DNA from: Plantactinospora soyae | Lineage (GTDB): Bacteria; Actinomycetota; Actinomycetes; Mycobacteriales; Micromonosporaceae | Reading direction: 5' to 3' | NCBI RefSeq assembly: GCF_014874095.1 | Contig: NZ_JADBEB010000001.1 | Coordinates: 6,944,001-7,008,000 of the forward strand | Length of the DNA: 64,000 bases | Shown here: positions 1 to 10,334 of the stretch, piece by piece | How positions within the stretch are numbered: position 1 is the stretch's first letter | How the letters are laid out: each line of letters opens with the position of its first letter | Notes under the pieces: model-generated | What the model was told of the DNA's origin: nothing | Database searches by the model: none | The model's input: the letters and a program-made list of their open reading frames with translations, nothing else | Program-made: the position numbers and the translations under genes

Positions 1-1
1 C

Positions 2-238
2 GCGATGGCCCTGCTCCGCCGCGGCGACCTCAGCGTCACCGAAGTCTGCTTCACGGTCGGCTGCTCCTCACTGGGCACCTTCAGCACCCGCTTCACCGAA
101 CTGGTCGGCGTACCCCCCAGCACCTACCGGCGCGACGCGGCGCTCGCGACAGCCGGAATCCCGTCCTGCCTCGCCAAACAGGTGACCAGACCGGTCAGGA
201 ATCGAGAAGCCCGCGTTCCGGAGCCAGAACTAGCCTGA
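2..238 (+). CDS. AraC-family regulator, C-terminal part
   Basis: The visible 78 codons hold the second helix-turn-helix of an AraC/XylS DNA-binding domain, recognisable from the run DLSVTEVCFTVGCSS followed by FSTRFTELVGVPPSTYRR, the usual end of the domain. A tail of about 35 residues without recognisable structure follows. The gene is cut by the window edge, so the effector-binding part and true start are missing. It ends five bases before the VOC gene and is probably cotranscribed with it and the UvrA-like gene; AraC-VOC-UvrA is a gene order I recall from other actinomycetes. A role in controlling that group is inferred. The family call is secure. Confidence 0.85.
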   Translation, partial: AMALLRRGDLSVTEVCFTVGCSSLGTFSTRFTELVGVPPSTYRRDAALATAGIPSCLAKQVTRPVRNREARVPEPELA

Positions 239-243
239 GCACC

Positions 244-654
244 ATGAACGTCACCATCCACGCCAGCTTCCTCCCACACGACGACCCCGAGGCCGCCCTG
301 GCCTTCTACCGCGACACCCTCGGCTTCGAGGTCCGAGGCGACGTCGGATACGAAGGAATGCGCTGGATCACGGTCGGCCCCGCCGACCAGCCCGGCACCT
401 CCATCGTGCTGCACCCGCCCGCCGCCGACCCCGGCATCACCGACGACGAACGCCGCACCATCGTCGAGATGATGGCCAAGGGCACCTACGGTGGCATCCT
501 CCTGGCCACCGCCGACCTGGACAGCACCTTCGAACGGCTACAGGCCAGCATCGCCGAGGTCGTCCAGGAACCGACCGAACAGCCGTACGGCATCCGCGAC
601 TGCGCCGTCCGCGACCCCGCGGGCAACCTCATCCGCATCCAGGAACTGCGCTGA
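244..654 (+). CDS. VOC (glyoxalase/bleomycin-resistance) superfamily protein
   Basis: A 136-residue protein with the paired beta-alpha-beta-beta-beta halves of the vicinal oxygen chelate fold. The N-terminal half carries [18 protein letters not shown] and the C-terminal half ends [20 protein letters not shown], where the final acidic residue is the usual metal ligand. Family members are isomerases, dioxygenases or antibiotic-binding proteins, and the sequence alone does not say which. It follows the AraC gene by five bases and precedes the UvrA-like ATPase by 146 bases, which makes a drug or electrophile resistance role plausible but unproven. Confidence 0.85.
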   Translation: MNVTIHASFLPHDDPEAALAFYRDTLGFEVRGDVGYEGMRWITVGPADQPGTSIVLHPPAADPGITDDERRTIVEMMAKGTYGGILLATADLDSTFERLQASIAEVVQEPTEQPYGIRDCAVRDPAGNLIRIQELR

Positions 655-800
655 GCCGTCCGGCCACCCCGGACAAACCACCGACCCGACGGCAACACCC
701 CCCGGACCGCCGAGCGCGCCTACCCCGCCACCGGCAGGCGGCGAACCAGACGACGCCGGGGGACCGCGACAACGCCCCCGCCCGAGCAGATGGAGACACG

Positions 801-3194
<2,394 letters not shown>

Positions 3195-3197
3195 CCC

Positions 3198-3241
3198 GAG
3201 GCACCGCACGGACATCGTGGGACCTGCCCGTGCGGTGCCTC
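3198..3241 (+). terminator. Hairpin terminator after the first uvrA-like gene
   Basis: Perfect 14-base arms (GAGGCACCGCACGG and its complement) enclose a 16-base loop, starting four bases after the stop codon. There is no T-run, as is usual for actinomycete terminators. Confidence 0.8.
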
Positions 3242-3309
3242 TGGCAGGTCCAGGGCTCTGTCGGCTGTCGGCCCGCATGATCGACGTCAATGCCTAGGCC
3301 AGGGGAGTC

Positions 3310-3747
3310 GTGGCCGGGCGATGCCGCAAATGGCTCACACCTACCGAGTTCCACCAAGCGGCTAAGTATCGCGATGGACTTTCGGCGTTGTGCCGCACAT
3401 GCGTGGTGGACAAGCACCTGCGCTCGAAGTTCGGGATCAACCTTCAGCAGTACCTCCACCTGGTCGAGGAGCAGGGCGGCCTGTGTCGCATCTGTCAAAG
3501 CCCGCCGACGGAGGCGGAGCGCCTGGTGGTTGACCACGATCACTCCTGCTGCCCGCCACAGAAAACCTGCGGGAAGTGCCTGAATCCCTCATCGCAGCGA
3601 CCTGGCGGCGTACGGGTTGGAGTAGGGAGTCAGGACCCCTTTGCGGTGTCCGAATCCCAGACAACCGAGCCGGCTTCCTTTCGCATTCCTTCAGTGCCCG
3701 TCTGGACGCTGGTCGGCGTCGATGGACAGCGGTACGTGCCCGGGTGA
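3310..3747 (+). pseudogene. Recombination endonuclease VII-like protein, truncated
   Basis: Residues 1-90 match the recombination endonuclease VII (His-Me/HNH) family: an N-terminal CR-rich start, two cysteines in LCRTC, then CRICQ, LVVDHDHSCCP and CGKC, the zinc-binding and catalytic core. In intact relatives CGKC leads into VRG-LLC-xxCN. Here the similarity stops at about base 3580 and the frame runs on into unrelated sequence to a stop at 3747. The 3' half of the domain is therefore missing. The frame starts at a GTG. Phage or actinomycete HNH genes of this type are common mobile cargo. The gene is probably inactive. Confidence 0.7.
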
Positions 3748-3803
3748 TGTGGGACGCTCGATCCCTCAGGGCCCTATATGGCGTTCTACCTCGTCGGCTG
3801 GCT

Positions 3804-3826
3804 CCGGCGCGTCGGAAACGCGCCGG
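3804..3826 (-). terminator. Possible terminator of the MFS remnant
   Basis: Eight-base GC-only arms (CCGGCGCG and CGCGCCGG) surround a seven-base loop about 30 bases beyond the stop codon of the minus-strand MFS fragment. A weak prediction based on position and symmetry. Confidence 0.4.
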
Positions 3827-3858
3827 TCGGGACGGCCCGCTGGTGACCGACTGCTCGG

Positions 3859-4575
3859 CTAGTTCTGGTTCGGGGCTGGCACGGCGATCTCTCTGTCGCC
3901 GTGCCTGGTTGCGTCGGCGGGTGCCGCGACGGTGGGATCCGTAGCGCCCGTGGCTTTCGGGGAGCGTAGGAGGACTGCGGCGAGGAGGAACCCGATTACC
4001 TCGAGACCGGTGGCCACGAAGAACGACACGTGGTAGCCGGCGGTCATGGCGTCGGCCGGCGTCTTGCCGTCGCCGAGCAATGTGTCGGTGCGGGAGCCGG
4101 CCAGCGCGGCGAGGAGCGCGACGCCGAGGGCACCGCCGATCTGTTGAGTGGTGCTGACGAGGCCCGAGGCGAGACCGGAGTCTGCTGGTGTCGCGCCGGA
4201 CATGGCGAGCCCGATGACTGCGGGGAGCGCGAGACCTGCGCCGATGCCTAGGAGAAGCACCGACGGAAGGACGTCCACGAGGTAGGACGCGTCCACGGGC
4301 AGGCGTCCCAGCAGAGCCAGTGCGACGGCCGTGGCGACCATGCCGGCGAGCAGCACGGCGCGCGGACCGAAGCGGGTGATCAGCTTGGCGGAGTAGCCGA
4401 GCGAGATCACCGCGATCACGATAGGTCCTGGCAGATAGGCCATGCCGGTCTCGACGGAGCTGTATCCCCCCACCGACTGCAGGTACAAGGCGAGCAGGAA
4501 CTGGAACCCGAACAGGCCCGCCAGGTTGAGGACGCTCCGTAGTTGAGCTGGTGACCTGACGGTCACGTGGAGCAC
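3859..4575 (-). pseudogene. DHA2-type MFS drug exporter, N-terminal half lost
   Basis: The 238 residues correspond to the C-terminal half of an EmrB/QacA-type 14-helix transporter. About seven or eight hydrophobic helices are visible, with FGFQFLLALYLQSVGGYS, ETGMAYLP and SGLASGLVSTTQQIGGALGVA, all typical of that half, followed by a normal hydrophilic C-terminus. Family members are about 480 residues. Reading upstream, the frame stays open for only about 60 more bases before a TGA, so helices 1-6 are gone. The GTG at 4575 is merely the first possible start. Treat it as a decayed gene. Confidence 0.8.
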
Positions 4576-5463
4576 CGCCCCTCGTACTACGAGTGGGAGA
4601 AAGACCAGGACCGCGGTTACTCGTGGTCAGCGGTGCGGGCGGCCTACGCGTGCCAGTCGCCCGCGGCTGCGCGCTGCGGCGCTGCTGGCGAGTTCGTCGA
4701 CCACGACCAGCAGTCACCGGTACGGGCGGGATCCTCCGGTCGCTGTTGGGGATCTCAACCCGACAGCGCTCTTGCCCCCGGATCGGGGGAGGAGCCGCAC
4801 CCTCCGACGACCCGACCGCGTACGAGTGCCTAGACCTTCCCCTTCGGACGAAGACCACCACCCAGCGGGTGACGGGTCGGGCCGGCGGAGGATGAATCCA
4901 TTGCCGGTCACGCAGCGGCGTCCGCCGTGGCTCAAGTTAGTGCGAAGACTCAGGAGATAGCTCAAGTTGCTGAGAATGGCTCCAGGACGAATGAGAAGTG
5001 ACAGGAGTGACGCGGGGCCCCGATGACGGTCTCGGACCCGTCCCGTTTCCAGGTCGATAATGTACATTATGTCAACCAAACAGGATCAGGGTCCGACGTG
5101 GCGGTGCGGCCGTACTGGTGGTGTCGCTCCCCGAGGCGCGAACCTCGACGTTGATCGGGCGGGTCCGCCGCCGAGCCCTCTGACCTTCCGGCGCCGTCGA
5201 CCCGAGCCAACTCGGCGGACTGCTCGGCTGGATAGCCGGCGTGATCGACGCGATGGCTCGCTCACCCCGACAGCCGGGTGCGAACTTCCGTCCGCGTGAA
5301 CTGTCGCAGCCTGACGGGCTGGTCGCTGCGTCGTGGCTCATTCCCTACCCCGGCTCGGGGTCTCCGGTCCCGAGCCGGTGCACCGCAGGTCGACCGGGCT
5401 GTCGGGACCGGCGGATCGCGTACGTCCCGTCGTGACAGCCACTCGCGTTAAACCTCCAAATCA
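4576..5463. other. Gene-poor region around the dif-like site
   Basis: No convincing gene lies between the MFS remnant and the recombinase. The open frames here are short, lack family similarity and overlap on both strands. One stretch at about 5200-5280 on + reads LGGLLGWIAGVIDAMA, which faintly recalls a DedA N-terminus, but it is preceded by a stop and not followed by the rest of that family. The notable content is the dif-like site at 5050-5077 and the palindrome at the recombinase start. Confidence 0.6.
5050..5077 (+). other. dif: Candidate chromosomal dif (Xer recombination) site
   Basis: The 28 bases divide as a Xer site: left arm CAGGTCGATAA, 6-base centre TGTACA, right arm TTATGTCAACC. 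The right (XerD-type) arm matches E. coli dif (TTATGTTAAAT) at 8 of 11 positions and the centre at 5 of 6, with ATAA shared at the inner end of the left arm. The core 5057-5070 is a perfect 14-base palindrome. It lies in gene-poor DNA, and the conserved housekeeping genes to the right point toward it, as expected at a replication terminus. A single genomic match would settle it. Confidence 0.72.
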
Positions 5464-5483
5464 TGCATAATGTTGCTTATGCA
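5464..5483. repeat. Dif-like inverted repeat over the recombinase start
   Basis: Seven-base arms TGCATAA and TTATGCA flank a six-base centre TGTTGC. The geometry (ATAA, 6 bases, TTAT) is the same as in the dif-like site 0.4 kb upstream. It covers both candidate start codons of the recombinase gene (5470 and 5479), so it could be a recombination site, an autoregulatory operator, or a promoter element: CATAAT at 5466-5471 resembles a -10 box that would give a nearly leaderless message. Confidence 0.6.
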
Positions 5484-6495
5484 GGACGAAAGGAACTTTC
5501 TTCTCTTACCCCTCATTGACGAGTTCCTGACGTCGCGGGCGACCCGCAAGCCCTCCCCGCACACCCTGGCGGCGTACCGTCGGGACCTGCTGGCCCTCGG
5601 CCGACTGATCGCCGAGGATCCGACCACTCCCCTCCCCCTGGCCGCCCTGGAGATCAACGCCCTGACGGCCCGGTCGCTGCGTGGGGCATTTGCCCGGTTC
5701 GCCGCTCCCCGAGCAGCGGCGTCGATCTCCCGGGCCTGGTCGACCTGGAACAGCTTCTTCGGCTTCCTGGTCGCCGACGGCATCGTGCCGGGTAACCCGA
5801 TGTCGGCGGTGGACAAGCCGGTGGTGCCGCCTCCCCCGCCGAAGCCACTGCGCGGTGAGCAGACACCGGAGCAGTTGCTGGCGGCGGTGGCCCGGGAGGA
5901 CCCGCGCCAGCGGCATCCCTGGCCCGAGCGGGATCTGGTGGTTCTGGCCCTGGCGCTGTGCGCCGGCCTCCGGCTCGCCGAGTTGCTGGCGCTCCGGGTC
6001 GGTTCGCTGGGTGGTCGTCCGGGCGAGCGCCGGGTCGAGGTGGCGGGTAAGGGTGGTCGGACCCGGATGATCCCGGTGGAGCCGGAGTTGGACCGGGTGG
6101 TGGTCGGCTATCTGGAGAGTCGGCGGCGGCGGTTCGGTGCCCGCACCGTACGCCGGGACTCGGCGCTGCTGCTCGACCGGTACGGTGCTCCGCTGCGTCG
6201 GGGTGGTCTGCAGTATCTGGTGGAGTCCTGTTACCGGCGGGCCGGCATCACCGACCGGGTTCCCCGGGGCGCGCAGTTGCACGCGTTGCGGCACACGTTC
6301 GCGACCCGGCTGGCGGAGGACGGTGCGAACGCCTCGGAGATCATGCGGTTGCTGGGGCACGCGAGTCTGAGCACGAGCCAGAACTACATCGAGGTGACCG
6401 CAGACGCCCAGCGGGCGGCGGTGCGGGCGAACCGAACGAACCGGTCGTTGGGCCGGTTGGTCGGCTCGGACGCGGCGGCGATGGGTTCGGGCTGA
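5470..6495 (+). CDS. Xer-like tyrosine recombinase
   Basis: A 341-residue protein with the two-domain layout of XerC/XerD. The N-terminal SAM-like core-binding domain spans about residues 10-115 (SPHTLAAYRRDLLAL, WNSFFGFLVADGIVPGNP) and the catalytic domain about 130-325. All six active-site residues are present: R168 (AGLRLAE), K194 (GKGGR), H271 and R274 (LHALRHTF), H297 (LLGHASL) and the nucleophile Y306. ATG 5479 is an alternative start three residues in. The gene is complete and uses normal host codons, unlike its decayed neighbours. It may be a phage-type integrase or a Xer protein encoded beside its own site; actinomycete XerC and XerD genes are normally elsewhere. Confidence 0.9.
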   Translation: MLLMQDERNFLLLPLIDEFLTSRATRKPSPHTLAAYRRDLLALGRLIAEDPTTPLPLAALEINALTARSLRGAFARFAAPRAAASISRAWSTWNSFFGFLVADGIVPGNPMSAVDKPVVPPPPPKPLRGEQTPEQLLAAVAREDPRQRHPWPERDLVVLALALCAGLRLAELLALRVGSLGGRPGERRVEVAGKGGRTRMIPVEPELDRVVVGYLESRRRRFGARTVRRDSALLLDRYGAPLRRGGLQYLVESCYRRAGITDRVPRGAQLHALRHTFATRLAEDGANASEIMRLLGHASLSTSQNYIEVTADAQRAAVRANRTNRSLGRLVGSDAAAMGSG

Positions 6496-6549
6496 CGTCG
6501 GGGTGCCGCTGTTCCGGATGTTTCCGGGCCTGGGACGAGGGACTCGTGG

Positions 6550-9252
6550 TCAGTTCATTCCGGAGATCCGCAGTGCCAGGGTGCGCCGGTCGCCGGTGAT
6601 GACGCCGACGAGGTCACCGGCGACGGCCACCTGCTCGGGGGATTTGTCACCGACGGCGACGGTACTGGTGCTCCGGTCGGTGGCTGTCTCCTCGACGTGG
6701 AGTTGCCACTTGATGGGTAGGCCGTCGGTGCTGCTCAGCACCATCCGGCCGCCGTTGGTGGCCAGCACGGTGGAGTACTCGGAGAGTTTGCGTCGTGCCT
6801 TGCCGTCGGACTGGTTGACCAGTCGGGGGTCGTCGAGCGATTCGAAGAAGGTGGATTTGCCGGCGAGGATGGTGTCGCCGTGGGCGTACCAGTCCTCGTC
6901 GGAGTTGTCGACGGCGATCCGCCAGGCGGGTGTTCCGGTGCGGGTGTCGACGGCGAGGGTGTGGTTGGCGTCGGGTCCGGTGATCGCGACGCAGACGAGG
7001 TGGGGTCCGCAGGGCTTGACGCGTTCGATGCGTTCGACGGCGGCCAGCGGTACGGTCCAGCGCTGCTGGAAGCCGGGTACGGCGTGGCCGGCGAGGACCT
7101 GCTGGGCGCCGGCGGATCGGGTGGCGGTCTTGCCGATGACGAGGTTGTCGTAGGCGACCCAGATGCCGTCGTCGAGTGGCAGTTTGCCGCTTCCCTGGGC
7201 TTTTCCGGTTTTGGCGTCGAGCAGGGTGCCGCGGCCGTTCTTGGCGTCGAGTTCGATGATGGGGGTGGCGGCGACGACCGCGTCGGTGAGGACGCCGTTG
7301 ACGGCGGGCAGGGTGGCGGCGGGTGTGCTGGGCGGGGTCGGCCATTGGCGCATGGGTTCGGTGCGATGGTCGTCGGTGCTGAGTACGTCCCGGGGGCCGG
7401 TCCGGCTCCACTCCTGTTTTCCGGTGCGGAGGTCGACGCGGGCGATGGAGTGTTTGTCGGTGCCGCTGCGGATTTCCACGACGACGTCGGTGCCGTAGTA
7501 GGCGACGTCGGTGCGGTTGGCCCAGGCGCGTTTCCACAGCAGTTTGCCGTTGGTGGCGGAGAGCACGGCGCGGACGTCGTCGCCGTAGTTGGTGATGGAG
7601 CGCAGGCCGTCCAGGATGATCAGGTCGCCGACGGCGGCGATTCGGAGTTCGGATGGTTCCATCGGCACGGTCGCTGTCCAGCGGGGTGGGGCGTCGTTGC
7701 CGGGCAGGGAGACGACTTCGGTCGCCCCGTCGCCGGAGACCGCGGATATGACGTGGTCGCCGGCGACGGTGACGGCGGCGGCGCCGGTCCGGGTGCTCGG
7801 ATATCCGTTGACCTGTTTGAGGTCTCCGGCGGGGTCGGGGGCGCCGAGGTTGGTGCCGATGCCGTTGCCTGTGTTGTTGAGGGTGCCGACGGCGGCGATG
7901 GTGTTCTTCAGCCAGTTTCCGCCGACGACGGCGGTGCCGATGCAGCCGGCGACCGCGATGAACGCGGTGCTGACGATCAGGAGCCGGCGGATCGGTCGGC
8001 GGCGTGTGGTGCGGGCGGTCGGTCCGGGTGGCTGTTGGGTCGCGGTGTGCGGTCGGGTCGGGATGGCCGGGGGTGGTGTTGGTGGGTTCGGGGACCAGGT
8101 GGGGCCGGCCATCGGGGGGTAGGCGGCCGGCTGGTACCCGGGTCGGGGTGGGCCGGGGTGTGGTGTCGGGGGTGTGGTGCGCCGGATTGCGCCGTACGCG
8201 ACGGGTAGTTCGGGTTGCTCGGGTACCGAGGGGGCGATGCCGAGCCGGGCGTGCAGGCGGCTGGCGACCAGGGGTAGGCGGCTGGATCCGCCGACCAGGA
8301 GGAGGCCGGTGAGGTGGGCCGGGTCGACGGCGGCGCGTTGCAGTACGCGTCGGGTCTCGTCGACGGCGCGGGCGATGAGGGGGCCGGCGACGCGGTCGAG
8401 TTCGTCCCGGGTGAGGTGTACGGGGTCGTCGCGTCCGGGGACCTGTACGGGGGCGCTGGTGGTCCGGGACAGCATTTCCTTGGCGGTGCGGACTTCGGTC
8501 CAGAACGCCTGCCGGTCGCGGCGGTGTGCCGGGGTGTCGGGCTGGTTGAGCCGGTGCCAGAGTGCGGGGTCGCGGAGTTCGATGAGGTGGCCGAGGTGGG
8601 CGACGAGGGCCTCGTCGATGTCGAGTCCGCCGAGGTCGTCGAGGCCGCCGGTGGCGAGTACCCGGAGGCCGTCGGGGTCGCGGCGGACGACGGTGACGTC
8701 GAGGGTGCCGCCGCCGAAGTCGAAGATGCCGAGGCTGCCGCCGGTGGGGAGTTGCTGGTGGAGGATGTCGACGCAGTAGGTGGCGGCGGCGACGGGTTCG
8801 TCGAGGAGGCGTACGGGGCCGAGTCCGGCGTTCTGGGCGGCGCTGCGGAGCAGGTTCCGTCGGGGTGGGCCCCAGTCGGCGGGGTAGGTGAGGACGGTCG
8901 CTGCGGCGGGGTCGACGCCGGCGGTGCGGGCTTCGTCGGCCACCCGTCGGAGGGTGGCGGTGAGGAGGCGTTCCACCGGTACTTCGTCGGTGCCGAGCAG
9001 GAGGGTGCCGTCGTCGATGCGGCGTTTCGGGTGTGGTTCGTAGCGTTGCGGGTCGGTGGCGCCGAGTCGTTCGGCGTCCCGGCCGGTGTGCACGGTGCCG
9101 TCGGGGGCGACGTAGCCGGCGGAGGAGAGCAGTGGTGAGCCGTCGAAGAGCAGTGTCCGGGGTGGCTGGTGGTCGTCCCGGCGGACCACCGCGATGGTGT
9201 GGGTGGTGCCCAGGTCGATCGCGAGCCGGACCGGTTGGTCCACCGATGTCAC
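6550..9252 (-). CDS. Hsp70 nucleotide-binding domain fused to a membrane-anchored PQQ-type propeller
   Basis: A 900-residue fusion. Residues 1-365 are an Hsp70/actin-fold ATPase: phosphate-1 AIDLGTTHT at 11-19, phosphate-2 IFDFGGGTLDV near 176-186 and the adenosine motif LLLVGGSSRLPLV near 320. The peptide-binding domain of DnaK is absent. A Pro/Thr-rich linker (about 365-425) leads to one transmembrane helix (about 430-455). The rest, about 475-900, is extracytoplasmic and made of repeated blades such as GKLLWKRAW, GKQEWSRTG and GTPAWRIAV, as in PQQ-like beta-propellers. Inside ATPase and outside propeller suggest envelope sensing or assembly; no substrate can be named. It converges on the recombinase gene. 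Confidence 0.85.
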   Translation of the reverse strand: MTSVDQPVRLAIDLGTTHTIAVVRRDDHQPPRTLLFDGSPLLSSAGYVAPDGTVHTGRDAERLGATDPQRYEPHPKRRIDDGTLLLGTDEVPVERLLTATLRRVADEARTAGVDPAAATVLTYPADWGPPRRNLLRSAAQNAGLGPVRLLDEPVAAATYCVDILHQQLPTGGSLGIFDFGGGTLDVTVVRRDPDGLRVLATGGLDDLGGLDIDEALVAHLGHLIELRDPALWHRLNQPDTPAHRRDRQAFWTEVRTAKEMLSRTTSAPVQVPGRDDPVHLTRDELDRVAGPLIARAVDETRRVLQRAAVDPAHLTGLLLVGGSSRLPLVASRLHARLGIAPSVPEQPELPVAYGAIRRTTPPTPHPGPPRPGYQPAAYPPMAGPTWSPNPPTPPPAIPTRPHTATQQPPGPTARTTRRRPIRRLLIVSTAFIAVAGCIGTAVVGGNWLKNTIAAVGTLNNTGNGIGTNLGAPDPAGDLKQVNGYPSTRTGAAAVTVAGDHVISAVSGDGATEVVSLPGNDAPPRWTATVPMEPSELRIAAVGDLIILDGLRSITNYGDDVRAVLSATNGKLLWKRAWANRTDVAYYGTDVVVEIRSGTDKHSIARVDLRTGKQEWSRTGPRDVLSTDDHRTEPMRQWPTPPSTPAATLPAVNGVLTDAVVAATPIIELDAKNGRGTLLDAKTGKAQGSGKLPLDDGIWVAYDNLVIGKTATRSAGAQQVLAGHAVPGFQQRWTVPLAAVERIERVKPCGPHLVCVAITGPDANHTLAVDTRTGTPAWRIAVDNSDEDWYAHGDTILAGKSTFFESLDDPRLVNQSDGKARRKLSEYSTVLATNGGRMVLSSTDGLPIKWQLHVEETATDRSTSTVAVGDKSPEQVAVAGDLVGVITGDRRTLALRISGMN

Positions 9253-9375
9253 CTCCGCAGGTGGCGCGCCGGGGGTCGCCGCGCCGCGTGCGGATGCTAC
9301 TGCCCGGTTGGTGGTGCCGTGGTGGCGGCCCGTCCGGGCTGTGTACCGGTCCGGTGGGTGGGGTTGCGGGCGGGC

Positions 9376-10155
9376 TCAGGCGAGGTCTACGACGAGGGGG
9401 CGGTGGTCGGAGATGGTCGCCACGGGGGTACGCACGGCGGTGACCGCGGGCAGTGGGTGGCCACCGCGGGGGTCGGCCAGGATGTGGTCGAGTTGGACCC
9501 GGGGTTGTTTCGCCGGGTAGGTGGGGCGGCGGGCCAGGGAGCGCCAGCCGGAGACGAGGCTGGCGAGTCCGGCGGGCAGGTTCAGGTCGCCGAGGAGGAT
9601 CCGGGGCGCGGGCAGGGTGCGTAGGGCCCGGATGACCTGGCGGAGTTGTCGGATGTTCCAGCCGGGTACGAAGGAGAGGTGGGTGGCGGCGGCGGTGATC
9701 GGGCCGTACGGGGTGTCGAGGATGGCGGCGAGGACGACTCGGGGTTCGTCGCGGAAGAGGACGATTCCGCCGCCGGGGCCGGGGGCGATCACCGGGGAGC
9801 GGACGGGGAGTGCGGTGAGCCGGATGACCTGCCAGGAGCGGACCGGGTAGCGGCTGATCAGGCCTATGCCGTAGAGCGGTTCGCCGTGTCCGTCGTCGTC
9901 GTGGGTCAGGGGGCGGAACCCCTCGCCGGGGGTGCCGACGACAGCGGCGGCGAACCGGTGGTCGGGTGCGTCCATGGCGTGGGCGGCGATGCTGGTCAGG
10001 TCGAGGTGGTTGCTGCGGGACTGGTCGCGGTCGACCTCCTGGAGGGCGAGGACGTCGGCGTCGAGGTTGGCGACCGCGGTGCTGAGCCGGGTCGCGTCGA
10101 CGAGGCCGTCGTGCGGGGATCTGCCGTGCAGGAGGTTGAAGGTTGCCAGGCGCAC
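9376..10155 (-). CDS. Endonuclease/exonuclease/phosphatase-family hydrolase
   Basis: A 259-residue EEP-fold protein with all the family's catalytic elements: the opening TFNLLHG (Asn), LQEVD (metal-binding Glu), THLSF, GDLNLP (Asp/Asn) and the C-terminal SDHRPLV (Asp-His). No signal peptide or membrane segment is seen, so it should act in the cytoplasm. The family cleaves phosphodiesters in nucleic acids, lipids or small molecules; the sequence does not tell which. It stands alone, 124 bases upstream of the Hsp70 fusion and in the same orientation. Confidence 0.85.
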   Translation of the reverse strand: MRLATFNLLHGRSPHDGLVDATRLSTAVANLDADVLALQEVDRDQSRSNHLDLTSIAAHAMDAPDHRFAAAVVGTPGEGFRPLTHDDDGHGEPLYGIGLISRYPVRSWQVIRLTALPVRSPVIAPGPGGGIVLFRDEPRVVLAAILDTPYGPITAAATHLSFVPGWNIRQLRQVIRALRTLPAPRILLGDLNLPAGLASLVSGWRSLARRPTYPAKQPRVQLDHILADPRGGHPLPAVTAVRTPVATISDHRPLVVDLA

Positions 10156-10174
10156 CTCTGCACCTTACGGCGGG

Positions 10175-10282
10175 ATGTGCGACAGTTTCCCGGTGATCTT
10201 CAAAGCGCTGCTCTGTTCCGGGCTGCTGTTCGTACTCCTGGGTGTGGTCGGCATCTGGTTGCGGCGGCGCCGGGGCCGCTGA
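10175..10282 (+). CDS. Small single-helix membrane protein
   Basis: Thirty-five residues: a short polar start, one hydrophobic helix (ALLCSGLLFVLLGVVGIWL) and a basic RRRRGR tail that predicts an inside C-terminus. It lies between two minus-strand genes and is transcribed away from the EEP gene. An ATG at 10175 is used here; a GTG at 10193 would give a 29-residue version. The Shine-Dalgarno signal is weak. The coherent helix plus positive tail favours a real small protein, but conservation is needed. Confidence 0.5.
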   Translation: MCDSFPVIFKALLCSGLLFVLLGVVGIWLRRRRGR

Positions 10283-10334
10283 GCGGGGGTGGTCCGTTCG
10301 GGCCGGGGCTGCGGGCCCGGTTCGTTTTCGGTGG

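Noticed and set aside
3595-3665. Possible tRNA (GGAGTCAGG with CCGAATCCC)
   Set aside because: No acceptor-stem pairing and the T-loop sequence does not fit on either strand.
3437-4861. Minus-strand frame of 474 codons across the MFS remnant
   Set aside because: It is out of frame with the recognisable transporter helices and is low-complexity Arg/Pro/Ser sequence.
5170-5300. Possible DedA N-terminal fragment (LGGLLGWIAGVIDAM)
   Set aside because: Similarity covers about 15 residues only, with a stop upstream and no following family sequence.
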